A DNA stretch of 64,000 bases from Ignavibacteriales bacterium (GTDB taxonomy: Bacteria; Bacteroidota; Ignavibacteria; Ignavibacteriales; Melioribacteraceae): contig JAPLFG010000003.1 of NCBI GenBank assembly GCA_026390795.1, forward strand, positions 2,294,001 to 2,358,000, in the 5' to 3' direction. Below, piece by piece: positions 1 through 8,520 of this stretch (position 1 is the first letter of the stretch; the number at the start of each line of letters is the position of its first letter). The notes beneath the pieces were generated by a model. That model was not told the origin of the DNA. It made no database searches and was given only the letters and a program-made list of their open reading frames with translations. A program made the position numbers and the translations under genes.

Positions 1-223
1 AGCCGGTGCGCCAATTGCCGGATTAAACTTCTGGGCGTGGGGAGGAGAAGGTCGCGCTAAGAATGTTGATTTTGTCTGGAAAGCTGGAGACCCGTTTGTT
101 GGTGATCCGCCTCATGAACCGCAAGGTGTTTATTCAATCTATGATACGGATTCAACAACGATTAAAATAATAAGTGATTTTGCGGACCGGATGAATAAAC
201 TAAATGAAAAGATTAATAAATAA
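1..223 (+). CDS. Glycoside hydrolase family 5-type beta-mannanase, C-terminal end (partial)
   Basis: Only the last 73 codons are present; the start lies before the window. The reading frame begins at base 2 and ends with TAA at 221-223. The peptide contains GLNFWAWGGEGR followed by GDPPHEPQGVYSIYDTD, which resembles the end of the catalytic barrel of bacterial GH5 mannan endo-1,4-beta-mannosidases, where this Trp-rich strand helps line the active site. The family would cleave beta-mannan, usually outside the cytoplasm. The catalytic glutamates and any signal peptide lie upstream and cannot be checked. It is convergent with trmO, which ends 38 bases away. Function is assigned from motif recall only. 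Confidence 0.6.
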   Translation, partial: AGAPIAGLNFWAWGGEGRAKNVDFVWKAGDPFVGDPPHEPQGVYSIYDTDSTTIKIISDFADRMNKLNEKINK

Positions 224-261
224 TTAGTTATATAATTCTGTGTTAAAAATATAGTTCGGTT

Positions 262-1053
262 TTATTTATGAAATTGATTTTCGAATTTTTGATGAAGCGG
301 TTTATCATGATATTTATCATGATCTATATCTAGAAGTTCTTCCTTGTCATATCCAGTTCTAATTTCTCTGATTGTAACGGTCATTGCAATTTCATCAACA
401 GTATAAATTATTCTCCATGTCCGGTAAGCTAAAATATAACGACCGTTTTCCGCCTCAGAAATTCTTTTTCTAGTTGAATCTGTTGGATTAAATTCTAATT
501 GAAGACGTGCAAAATCAATAAGATTAATATTAGCAATTTCTTTTAACCAATTGCATTGTACAACGGCTTGCGGTTGATAATAAACTTCGTAAATATTTTC
601 AATTCCATTTTTTACCCAGCCAGTTGCCGCAAGGGGAAATGAATCTGAATAAGGAAGATACGGTTTGATGTCAATTACCGGACTTCCATCAAGAATGTCA
701 GATTCCGAAATAAATATTTTTAAACCATCTACCTTTTCTAATTTAACACAGCTCATTCCTATTTGATTCGGTCTATAAGGCGCTCGCGATGCAAATACTC
801 CGACTTTTTTTCTAGTATGTCTAGGCGGATTAACTAATGGTTTCCAGTTATTATTTAAATGAAATTGGTACAAAATCCAGAGCCGTTCAAAACCATCTAA
901 ATCCTTTACTGCTTGCTCAAAATTACAATTGGGATTCAGCTCGATAAAAGAAATTTTTCCGCCGGCTAAAACACCTTGACGAGGAGTTTCATAACGGTAG
1001 ATAAGTTCAGAATGCAGATAGCCAATCGGTTCGATGATTATTTTTTGATTCAT
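262..1053 (-). CDS. trmO: TrmO (TsaA/YaeB family): tRNA t6A37 N6-methyltransferase
   Basis: TrmO methylates the N6 position of threonylcarbamoyladenosine at tRNA position 37 using S-adenosylmethionine, in the cytoplasm. The N-terminal beta-barrel domain (residues about 6-140) shows the family signatures: a PRQ segment near residue 25, RAPYRPNQIGMS near residue 90 and DILDGSPVIDIKPYLPYSD near residue 120. The smaller C-terminal domain (about 165-240) is also present, so the length of 263 residues fits the full two-domain form. The ATG at 1053 has no clear Shine-Dalgarno sequence upstream. It is a single gene, convergent with the mannanase and divergent from the response regulator at 1333. Confidence 0.87.
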   Translation of the reverse strand: MNQKIIIEPIGYLHSELIYRYETPRQGVLAGGKISFIELNPNCNFEQAVKDLDGFERLWILYQFHLNNNWKPLVNPPRHTRKKVGVFASRAPYRPNQIGMSCVKLEKVDGLKIFISESDILDGSPVIDIKPYLPYSDSFPLAATGWVKNGIENIYEVYYQPQAVVQCNWLKEIANINLIDFARLQLEFNPTDSTRKRISEAENGRYILAYRTWRIIYTVDEIAMTVTIREIRTGYDKEELLDIDHDKYHDKPLHQKFENQFHK

Positions 1054-1277
1054 TAGAAAATTTTTAGATGAAAATTACAATTAAAAATTACTAACGGAAA
1101 ATCCAAGCTCGGTTGAAGAAAAATCTCCTCAGAAAGAGGTAACAATCGTAACATATTTTTACAACGCCTATCTACGTTTAATTAATGCGGTTATGGTTGT
1201 AGCGTCAAATTATTTATCAATCCTTACTCGATGCTTTGCAAGAATATGTTATTGCTTCTCATTTACTTCACTTTTTT

Positions 1278-1294
1278 TTGGTATACCCTTTGCT
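1278..1294 (+). promoter_or_regulatory. Candidate sigma-54 (-24/-12) promoter for the redox cluster
   Basis: The sequence TTGGTATACCCTTTGCT has GG at 1280-1281 and GC at 1292-1293 separated by exactly 10 bases, the defining spacing of sigma-54 promoters. It keeps the TTGG and TTTGC cores and deviates in the CAC part of the -24 box. It ends 38 bases before the ATG of the response regulator at 1333. An NtrC-family activator is encoded in the same gene block (10389-11771), which makes self-regulation plausible. No clear enhancer palindrome was found upstream. Confidence 0.6.
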
Positions 1295-1332
1295 AATATG
1301 ATAACAATTATAATCTATGGAGGAATAGAAAA

Positions 1333-2328
1333 ATGTCAAAGAGAATTTTATTAATTGATGATGAGCCATCCTTAAGAAGATCTATTTCAATCGGTTTAAA
1401 TCAAAGAGGTGTTGATGTTGAACTTTGCGAGAATGGAATAAGTGCATTGAACAAGATTGATCTCTATCAGAAAAATGAAGTTAATCTTGATACAATCGTT
1501 CTGGATATACAATTGCCGGATATTGACGGAATAAAGCTCGGTAAGATCATAAAAGCAAAATATCCTAATACTTCGATGATCTACATTACCGGTTATGCCG
1601 ACAAATTAGAGGAAACTGAAATTGACGATTTGAAAGTAGATGCATTTCTGGAAAAACCATTCGATGCAGACGAGTTGATGGTGGAGATAAACAAAATTTT
1701 AGATAAGCAGCCGAAACAACCCGTTCAAAGCCAAACAGCAAAAGAAGAAAAAAGAACTGCCGCAGCATATATGCTATTAAAGATTGATGAGAAAGCTGAT
1801 TTTTTTGAAATATATAAAAAGTTATATGCTATGGAAAATGTTTTGTATTGCGATGCAACACGCGGCGATATTGATATTTTTCTTCTAGTGCAAGCAGGCA
1901 CAATAGAAGAATGCAAAGAAATTTTTGAGAAAGAAGTTAAAATAATTGATGGATTAAAAGATGCAGAGTTTTTACCGATCGATGTACCTGTGTTAAATGA
2001 AAATATTACTGATATTATAAACTCTGCCGGAATTTCACTCTCAACAGAAATTCCAAATTCCGGTGCTGTGAGAGATTCAAAACATTCTGTTTGTTCTTAT
2101 GTTCTTGCTGAAGTAGAAAGAGAAAGAATTCAGGAAGTCTATCCGATCTTAAAACTGACCGAGAATATTGTCTATTGTGATTTTATCAACGGCAGGTATA
2201 ACTTAGTTATGATGGTAAGCGGATCACAATTTAGTCAAATCGATAAATTTATTGAGAATAAATTAATCAACCTAAACGGGATTATAAAAATAAAGAAGTA
2301 TCCTATCATAAATATTTATGAGATGTAA
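1333..2328 (+). CDS. Response regulator with REC domain and two AsnC/RAM-like C-terminal domains
   Basis: The N-terminal receiver domain (residues 1-125) has the acidic pair D9-D10, the phospho-acceptor D58 in IVLDIQLPD, and the conserved lysine in FLEKPF. There is no DNA-binding or enzymatic output domain. Instead, residues about 140-215 and 255-325 look like two copies of the Lrp/AsnC ligand-binding (RAM) fold: each starts with a YMLLKI or YVLAEV strand, has a VxYCD step in the middle, and ends with a strand after IDGLK or LNGII. RAM domains oligomerise and can bind small molecules, so this may be a sensor or adaptor. A strong GGAGG at 1319 supports the ATG at 1333. It sits between a sigma-54-type promoter and a terminator-like hairpin, ahead of the nuoE-like gene. 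Confidence 0.8.
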   Translation: MSKRILLIDDEPSLRRSISIGLNQRGVDVELCENGISALNKIDLYQKNEVNLDTIVLDIQLPDIDGIKLGKIIKAKYPNTSMIYITGYADKLEETEIDDLKVDAFLEKPFDADELMVEINKILDKQPKQPVQSQTAKEEKRTAAAYMLLKIDEKADFFEIYKKLYAMENVLYCDATRGDIDIFLLVQAGTIEECKEIFEKEVKIIDGLKDAEFLPIDVPVLNENITDIINSAGISLSTEIPNSGAVRDSKHSVCSYVLAEVERERIQEVYPILKLTENIVYCDFINGRYNLVMMVSGSQFSQIDKFIENKLINLNGIIKIKKYPIINIYEM

Positions 2329-2392
2329 AAATATCACATTCAGCAAGACACTATTCTTTTATCGCTTGCTGAAAAATTTGTGAATAATATGC

Positions 2393-2437
2393 AGAGACGG
2401 CAATTGAAATCATTTGCTGTCTCTATTTATTTTTTTT
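2393..2437 (+). terminator. Hairpin plus T-tract between the response regulator and the nuoE-like gene
   Basis: AGAGAC and GCAA at 2393-2402 pair with TTGC and GTCTCT ending at 2424, with one G-T wobble. The stem is followed by a T-rich run to 2437. This looks like a rho-independent terminator or a partial attenuator separating the response regulator from the redox genes. A second inverted pair (TCAGCAAG and CTTGCTGA) lies just upstream, at about 2340-2371. Confidence 0.6.
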
Positions 2438-2467
2438 GTTTTGATAAATAAATATAGGGGAATCGAT

Positions 2468-2974
2468 ATGTCGGTTGTAGATACTCAAGAAAATCACAGC
2501 ATTCTTGAATTCAAGATTGACTTAATCAACAAGAGACATCAGAACGGCTCTCTAATTCCGCTGCTGCAATCGGCTCAGGATTCGTACGGATATATTCCGG
2601 AAAAAGTGATTTACTATATTGCAGAATTAGTCAACATCCCGGCAGCAGATATTTACGGTGTTATTACTTTCTATTCTCAGTTCAGATTAAAACCATTAGG
2701 CAAAAATCTAATCCGGATTTGTGAAGGAACAGCTTGCCATGTTAACGGTGCAAAAAGTATTCTTTCCGTATTGCAAGATGAACTTGGAATAACGGTTGGA
2801 GAAACTACCGATGATGGAATTTTTAGTCTGCAGTCGGTTGCATGTTTGGGTTGCTGCTCTTTAGCTCCGGTTATAATGATAAACAATTCAACTCACGGAA
2901 ATCTTACAACAGATAAGCTCAAAAAGATTGTCAAGAAATACAAATCTGACGAACAATACAGAGAAGCGTTATGA
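2468..2974 (+). CDS. NuoE/HydC-like thioredoxin-fold [2Fe-2S] subunit
   Basis: This is the small subunit of a NADH-oxidising flavoprotein module, as in complex I NuoE, HoxE or HydC. A helical N-terminal part (SAQDSYGYIPEKVIYYIAEL) precedes the thioredoxin-like domain with cluster ligands in CEGTACHVNG and VACLGCCSLAPV. The length of 168 residues fits the family. I choose the ATG at 2468 because AGGGGAA stands just before it; a longer reading from 2414 would overlap the preceding terminator T-tract. It overlaps the NuoF-like gene by four bases (ATGA), indicating translational coupling. It should work with the next two gene products as a cytoplasmic electron-transfer complex. Confidence 0.88.
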   Translation: MSVVDTQENHSILEFKIDLINKRHQNGSLIPLLQSAQDSYGYIPEKVIYYIAELVNIPAADIYGVITFYSQFRLKPLGKNLIRICEGTACHVNGAKSILSVLQDELGITVGETTDDGIFSLQSVACLGCCSLAPVIMINNSTHGNLTTDKLKKIVKKYKSDEQYREAL

Positions 2975-4734
2975 AGCGAATTAAAGTTGGATTAGGTACT
3001 TGCGGTATATCCGCTGGTGGGGAATTGATCTATAATAAATTTAAAGATGAAATAGATTTGAAAAATCTAGACGTTGAACTTTCAGAAACCGGCTGTATGG
3101 GGATGTGCTATAAAGAAGTGCTCGTTGAAATTATTGATAACGGAAATAGCGCACTCTATTCAAACGTTACAACCGACCGAGTTGAAAGAATTGTAAATGA
3201 ACACTTGATTAATAACAATCCCGTGAATGAATGGATAATAAAGAGTAAAGATATTTCCAAAGAAGATGCGTTTCTAAAAAATCAAAAAAGAATTGTATTA
3301 AGAAATTGCGGAGTAATCGACCCGACTTCAATTGATAAATATATAAAATATGATGGTTACAAAGCAGTTCAAGCAGTTCTCAAAGATCATTCCCGTGAAG
3401 AAGTTATTGAGTTGATAATTAAATCGGGCTTGCGTGGTCGTGGCGGTGCCGGATTTTCAACCGGACAGAAGTGGAAATTTGCCTATCAAGAAATGAGCGA
3501 CAAAAAATATCTTATCTGCAATGCGGATGAAGGCGATCCGGGCGCATTTATGGACCGGAGTGTTTTGGAAGGTGATCCTCATTCGGTTCTTGAAGGGATG
3601 ATGATTGCCGCTTATTCGATTGGCTCGGATGAAGGGTTCATCTATTGCCGTGCAGAATATCCTCTCGCAATTAAAAGATTGAGAAATGCAATTAGGCAGT
3701 GTGAAGAAAAAAATTATCTAGGTAAAAATATTTTCGGATCGAACTTCAGCTTTAAAATAAAAATCAAAGAAGGTGCCGGCGCATTTGTGTGCGGGGAAGA
3801 AACAGCTTTGATGTCATCAATCGAAGGGAAGAGAGGAGTGCCGAGAATTCGTCCTCCATTCCCGGCTCATAAAGGATTGTGGGGCAAACCAACCAACATT
3901 AACAATGTAGAAACCTTTGCTAACGTTCCATGGATAATTAATAACGGCTGGCAAGAATATGCTTCGCTTGGAACTGAAAAAAGTAAAGGAACAAAAGTTT
4001 TTGCTCTTGCCGGAAAAATTAAAAGAAGTGGTCTGGCAGAAGTCCCTATGGGAATGAAAATAAACCAGATTGTTTTTGATCTGGGCGGCGGAATTAAGAA
4101 TGATAAAAAATTTAAAGCAGTTCAAATGGGCGGACCTTCCGGCGGTTGTATTCCTGCAAGCATGGGAGATCTTAAAATTGATTATGATGAAATCACCAGC
4201 ACCGGTGCTATAATGGGTTCAGGCGGTTTAATTGTTTTGGATGAAACAACATGCATGGTTGATCTTGCAAGATATTTTTTAAACTTCACTCAGAATGAAT
4301 CGTGCGGCAAATGCACTTTCTGCAGAATTGGTACAAAAAGAATGCTCGAAATACTTGAACGGATTACTGATGGAAATGGAAAAGAAGGCGATATAGAATT
4401 ATTACAAGACTTGGCTTTTAAAATTCAGAATAGCAGTCTTTGCGGATTGGGACAGACAGCACCGAATCCGGTATTAACAACTATTAAATATTTTAGAGAT
4501 GAGTACGAAACGCACATTCATGATAAAAAATGCCCGGCTCATAATTGTGCTGCTTTGATTGAGTATAGTATTGATCCGGAAAAATGTAAAGGATGTTTGC
4601 TTTGCATTAAAGCATGTACATCCAACGCCATAACCGGAAGTAAAAAAACTGTTCATTTTATAAATCAAGAATTGTGTGTTAAATGCGGTCGTTGTTTTGA
4701 CGTCTGCAATTTAGATGCTGTAATTAAGAACTAA
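2971..4734 (+). CDS. NuoF/HydB-like NADH-binding FMN Fe-S subunit
   Basis: The product is the FMN- and NADH-binding subunit of a NuoEF-type module. Residues 1-85 form an N-terminal thioredoxin-like [2Fe-2S] domain with C11, C42 and C46, as in HydB of [FeFe]-hydrogenases. The NuoF core follows: GLRGRGGAGFSTGQKW, CNADEGDPGAFMDR and GAFVCGEETAL, then the [4Fe-4S] motif SCGKCTFCRIGT from C445 with its fourth Cys in LCGLGQ. The C-terminal 70 residues hold two [4Fe-4S] ferredoxin motifs (CKGCLLCIKAC and CVKCGRCFDVC). This layout, 587 residues, is that of bifurcating hydrogenase or transhydrogenase beta subunits rather than of plain complex I NuoF. No hydrogenase H-cluster gene is nearby. Confidence 0.88.
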   Translation: MKRIKVGLGTCGISAGGELIYNKFKDEIDLKNLDVELSETGCMGMCYKEVLVEIIDNGNSALYSNVTTDRVERIVNEHLINNNPVNEWIIKSKDISKEDAFLKNQKRIVLRNCGVIDPTSIDKYIKYDGYKAVQAVLKDHSREEVIELIIKSGLRGRGGAGFSTGQKWKFAYQEMSDKKYLICNADEGDPGAFMDRSVLEGDPHSVLEGMMIAAYSIGSDEGFIYCRAEYPLAIKRLRNAIRQCEEKNYLGKNIFGSNFSFKIKIKEGAGAFVCGEETALMSSIEGKRGVPRIRPPFPAHKGLWGKPTNINNVETFANVPWIINNGWQEYASLGTEKSKGTKVFALAGKIKRSGLAEVPMGMKINQIVFDLGGGIKNDKKFKAVQMGGPSGGCIPASMGDLKIDYDEITSTGAIMGSGGLIVLDETTCMVDLARYFLNFTQNESCGKCTFCRIGTKRMLEILERITDGNGKEGDIELLQDLAFKIQNSSLCGLGQTAPNPVLTTIKYFRDEYETHIHDKKCPAHNCAALIEYSIDPEKCKGCLLCIKACTSNAITGSKKTVHFINQELCVKCGRCFDVCNLDAVIKN

Positions 4735-4755
4735 TTCTCTCTTAAGGATTGCACC

Positions 4756-7700
4756 ATGGAAAAAATAAAAGTCACAATTAATGGAAGAGAAATTCTTAGT
4801 GATCCGGATAAAACAATTTTAGAAGCAATTCATGAAAACAATTTAGATACAATCCCCACATTATGTCACGATAAACGGACCGAACATTTTACATCATGTT
4901 TTCTTTGTGTTGTGGAAGTTAACGGATCAAACAAGCTGGTTCCTTCATGTTCTACAATTATTCGTGAAGGAATGAAGATTGTATCCAACAATGAAAAAGT
5001 AAGGAACTCTCGTAAGACTGCATTAGAACTTTTATTTTCTAATCATTATGCAGATTGTCTCGGACCTTGCAAACAAAGTTGTCCCGCCGGAGTAGATGCA
5101 CAAGCATACATAGCGCTAACATCAATGGGTAAGTATAAGGAAGCAATTAAATTGGTAAAAGAAAACAACCCTTTGCCTCTATCTATTGGGAGGGTTTGTG
5201 TTAGAGATTGCGAAAATGCCTGTAGAAGAAATCTTGTAGATGAACCGGTAGCCTGCAATTATTTGAAACGGTACATAGCCGATGTTGATAAGACTGAAAT
5301 GTGGATTCCCGATTTAAAACCGAGGAACAAGAAAAAAATAGCTGTTATTGGCGGAGGACCAGCCGGCTTAACATGCGCATATTATCTAACATTAGAAGGA
5401 TACTCGCCAACTATATTTGAAAAACTTCCTGAACTTGGCGGAATGCTTAGATATGGAATTCCGGAATATCGTTTGCCAAAAAAAATATTAGACGAGGAAA
5501 TCAATTGGATACTCAACCTTGGAGTATCAAAAAAAACCGGCCTAGAATTGGGCAAAGATTTTTCAGTTAACTCTCTCTTTAATGATAGTTATGAATCGAT
5601 CTTTATTGGAGTAGGTGCTCATAAAGCAGCAACAATGGGATTAAAAGATGAAGATGTTACAGAAGGGATTTTTAAAGGAATCGATTTTTTACGAGAAGTT
5701 GAAAAAGGTAATAAGCCTAAATTATTTGGAACCGTAATAATAGTTGGCGGCGGTAATACCGCAATTGATGCCTCCAGAACAGCATTGAGATGCGGTGCAG
5801 ATAAAGTAAAGATTGTCTATAGAAGAAGCATCAAAGAAATGCCCGCAAGTCAAGAGGAAATTGAAGCAGCGGAGAAAGAGGGAATTGAAATTCTCTTCTT
5901 AACAAATCCGAAAACAATTATCTCCGAAAACAAAAAGCTCAAAGGCATCGAATGCTTGAAACAAAAACTTGAATCTAAAAAAGCGGGGGAAAGACCTTCG
6001 CCTGTTGCGATCGAGGGATCGGAATATATTATTGATTGTGATTTTATAATTGGTGCCATCGGACAGAAAGTAGATACTTCTTTCATTGATCTTGATAAAA
6101 ATTGTGCATTAGAAAAATGGGGAACAGTAACAATTAACCAGGAAACATTCGAAACAACAATTCCCGGTGTGTTTGCCGGCGGTGATGTTGTAACAGGACC
6201 ATTAACAGCTATCAGTTCTATTGCACAAGGAAAAAAAGCTGCACAATCAATAATGAGTTATTTAGAAACAGGAAAAGCAAAAGTATCGAAAGGTAAATTC
6301 GTTAGCTTCAAAAATCGGTTCGGCGAACTATCCGAAAGAGAATTTGCTCATATAAAAAAAATAGCTAGAGAAAAACTTACCGAACTTAATGTAACTGATC
6401 GAATAAGAACTTTTGATGAAGTCGAATCCGGTATTTCGGAATCACAGTCATTCAACGAATGCGGGCGTTGTTTGGAATGCGGCTGTTCGGAATATTACGA
6501 CTGCACATTAAGAAAATACGGGGAAGAATATGATCTCGATATTTCTAATTATATCGGCGAGACAAAAAAATATTTAGTTGATAACCGCCATCCGTTTATC
6601 TCTTTGGACCCGAACAAATGCATCAATTGCGGTAAATGTGTGAGAACTTGTTCTGAAATATTAGAAGTATCGGCACTTGGATTTGTATACCGTGGATTCA
6701 AATCTATGGTTAAACCGGCAATGGAGAAACCTCTTTTAGAATCAAATTGTATCGCATGCGGAAATTGTATCGACTCCTGTCCAACAGGCGCAATAAGCGA
6801 AAAATTCCCGTTCAAAATCCTTGGAACACTTCCGAAACTAAATTATGAAACCATCTGCAGTTTCTGCTCGGTCGGCTGTAATATAAATTTCAAAAAAATA
6901 AATGATGGAATATTTTATGTTTCCAACTCTACCGAGTCGATTCTGGAGACACATAATAAAGGGTATCTATGCATTAAAGGTAAATTTGGTCACCGTTTCT
7001 TAATGGATAAAAATAGAGTGAACGCTTCAATCATCCGGCGAGAAGGACTTGTACATGAAGTAAAAACCGAAGAAGCAATAATTTATACCGAGAAACGTGT
7101 CAGAGATATAATGGATAAATACGGGAGGGACTCGGTTGCTATTTTTGCATCTCCTAAACTTTCTAACGAAGAATTATACTTGCTTCAAAAATTTGCTCGT
7201 GTTGGTTTGAGAAATAATAATATTGTCAGTTTCTCCAATTTATTTCAAGAGAAAGAGCTGGATGCGCTTGACGATTCTTTCGGATTAACAATCTCTTCAG
7301 CTAAGATGGATGATCTAAAATCGGCTGATGTGATAATTGTGATCAATTCCAATTTATCCGAAGAAAATTTAGTTATGGAATTGAAAATAAAAGAAGCTCA
7401 AAAAAAGGGAGCTTTGTTAATTGTAATAAATTCGTCGGAAATTAAATTGACCCGCCACGCAGATCTTTGGATCGATACTACAAAAGGTACGAATACACTT
7501 CTTCTTGATGCTCTAATGAAAATTTCTATCGATAATAATTGTGTCGATCATGAATTCATAAATATGAAAACACAACTTTATACTGAGTTTAAGGAAAAAC
7601 TTTTTGGTCTGAACATAGATGATGCACTTAAGACGATTAACATAGATAACGAAAAAATCATTCGGTTATTCGAAATGGTTAAAAATCCGGAATCGAATCT

Positions 7701-8514
7701 CATAGTCATTTACAATATTGATTCTGCGCGTGAAAAGTCGGTCCACGATCTTAAAGCCGTGGCTAATTACATGTTGTTAACCGGAAGAATAAAAAAGCAA
7801 AACAACGGCATAATTCTTCTGCGTGATGATTGCAATTCGGCTGGACTTATGGATATGGGTGTCTCGCCAAAATATTTACCAGGGTATGTTAAATATTCGG
7901 AAGTTGATCAGATAGAAAAAATTAGAAATAAATGGGGAAGAAATTTAATTCCAATATTTAAAGAAGTTGATCTTGAGAAAAAACTGAAACATGGTGAAAT
8001 AAAAGCTGCTTTGATCTTTGGTGAAGATCCGCTTGCCGAGGAGCGCTATCGAAAGTATTTCAGCAATATTGAATTTTTGTTGGTAAGTGATTCGTTTAAT
8101 ACCAGAACCACTCTTGAAGCCGATGTTGTTCTTCCCGCACTAACACACATTGAAAAAGAGGGAACGTACACTCGCTGCGATCATACTTTACAAAAAGCAA
8201 ACAAAATAATTAATCGCAATCATGAATATTCAAACTGGGAAATAATTGAACTTCTTGCTGGATGTTTCTCCAAAGGGTTTAACCATCACTCGGTTTCGGA
8301 TATTTTTGAAGAAATTAAAAATGTTAACAGATATTATAGACAGCTCGAGATTGGAAAATCATGGATTGATAATTTTTCATCAGACGATCTTTTAGAAAAA
8401 AAATATGCGTTTTCAATTTATGATTCAGACCTGACAACCTTTGATCCGGTAAAACAAGTAATTCATTTCCAGGAAAACTATTACATTAGTAATGTAAAAT
8501 TGCTGTTGGTTTAG
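4756..8514 (+). CDS. NfnB/GltD-type flavoprotein fused to a NuoG/FdhA-like domain lacking the Mo active site
   Basis: The 1252 residues read in order as follows. First is a [2Fe-2S] ferredoxin domain (C37, C48, C51, C65). Next are GltD/NfnB-type cluster motifs (C101, C105, C109 and C148, C152, C156), an FAD site GGGPAG at 199-204 and an NAD(P) site GGGN at 331-334. A GDVVTGP FAD segment near 475 is followed by a Cys-rich linker (CGRCLECGC), two [4Fe-4S] motifs from C622 and a formate-dehydrogenase-type [4Fe-4S] motif CSFCSVGC at 701. A molybdopterin-oxidoreductase-like domain completes the protein. That last domain has Phe at about 830 where FdhA carries Cys/Sec, and it stops after VVLPALTHIEKEGTYT without the C-terminal dinucleotide-binding domain. 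It is probably an electron conduit, not a formate dehydrogenase. With the NuoE/F-like subunits it may couple NADPH, NADH and ferredoxin. Confidence 0.82.
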   Translation: MEKIKVTINGREILSDPDKTILEAIHENNLDTIPTLCHDKRTEHFTSCFLCVVEVNGSNKLVPSCSTIIREGMKIVSNNEKVRNSRKTALELLFSNHYADCLGPCKQSCPAGVDAQAYIALTSMGKYKEAIKLVKENNPLPLSIGRVCVRDCENACRRNLVDEPVACNYLKRYIADVDKTEMWIPDLKPRNKKKIAVIGGGPAGLTCAYYLTLEGYSPTIFEKLPELGGMLRYGIPEYRLPKKILDEEINWILNLGVSKKTGLELGKDFSVNSLFNDSYESIFIGVGAHKAATMGLKDEDVTEGIFKGIDFLREVEKGNKPKLFGTVIIVGGGNTAIDASRTALRCGADKVKIVYRRSIKEMPASQEEIEAAEKEGIEILFLTNPKTIISENKKLKGIECLKQKLESKKAGERPSPVAIEGSEYIIDCDFIIGAIGQKVDTSFIDLDKNCALEKWGTVTINQETFETTIPGVFAGGDVVTGPLTAISSIAQGKKAAQSIMSYLETGKAKVSKGKFVSFKNRFGELSEREFAHIKKIAREKLTELNVTDRIRTFDEVESGISESQSFNECGRCLECGCSEYYDCTLRKYGEEYDLDISNYIGETKKYLVDNRHPFISLDPNKCINCGKCVRTCSEILEVSALGFVYRGFKSMVKPAMEKPLLESNCIACGNCIDSCPTGAISEKFPFKILGTLPKLNYETICSFCSVGCNINFKKINDGIFYVSNSTESILETHNKGYLCIKGKFGHRFLMDKNRVNASIIRREGLVHEVKTEEAIIYTEKRVRDIMDKYGRDSVAIFASPKLSNEELYLLQKFARVGLRNNNIVSFSNLFQEKELDALDDSFGLTISSAKMDDLKSADVIIVINSNLSEENLVMELKIKEAQKKGALLIVINSSEIKLTRHADLWIDTTKGTNTLLLDALMKISIDNNCVDHEFINMKTQLYTEFKEKLFGLNIDDALKTINIDNEKIIRLFEMVKNPESNLIVIYNIDSAREKSVHDLKAVANYMLLTGRIKKQNNGIILLRDDCNSAGLMDMGVSPKYLPGYVKYSEVDQIEKIRNKWGRNLIPIFKEVDLEKKLKHGEIKAALIFGEDPLAEERYRKYFSNIEFLLVSDSFNTRTTLEADVVLPALTHIEKEGTYTRCDHTLQKANKIINRNHEYSNWEIIELLAGCFSKGFNHHSVSDIFEEIKNVNRYYRQLEIGKSWIDNFSSDDLLEKKYAFSIYDSDLTTFDPVKQVIHFQENYYISNVKLLLV

Positions 8515-8520
8515 ATTGTT

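Noticed and set aside
4756-8514. Annotation of the large fusion protein as an active formate dehydrogenase alpha subunit
   Set aside because: The expected catalytic Cys/Sec position holds Phe and the C-terminal cofactor-binding domain is missing, so formate oxidation by this chain is unlikely.
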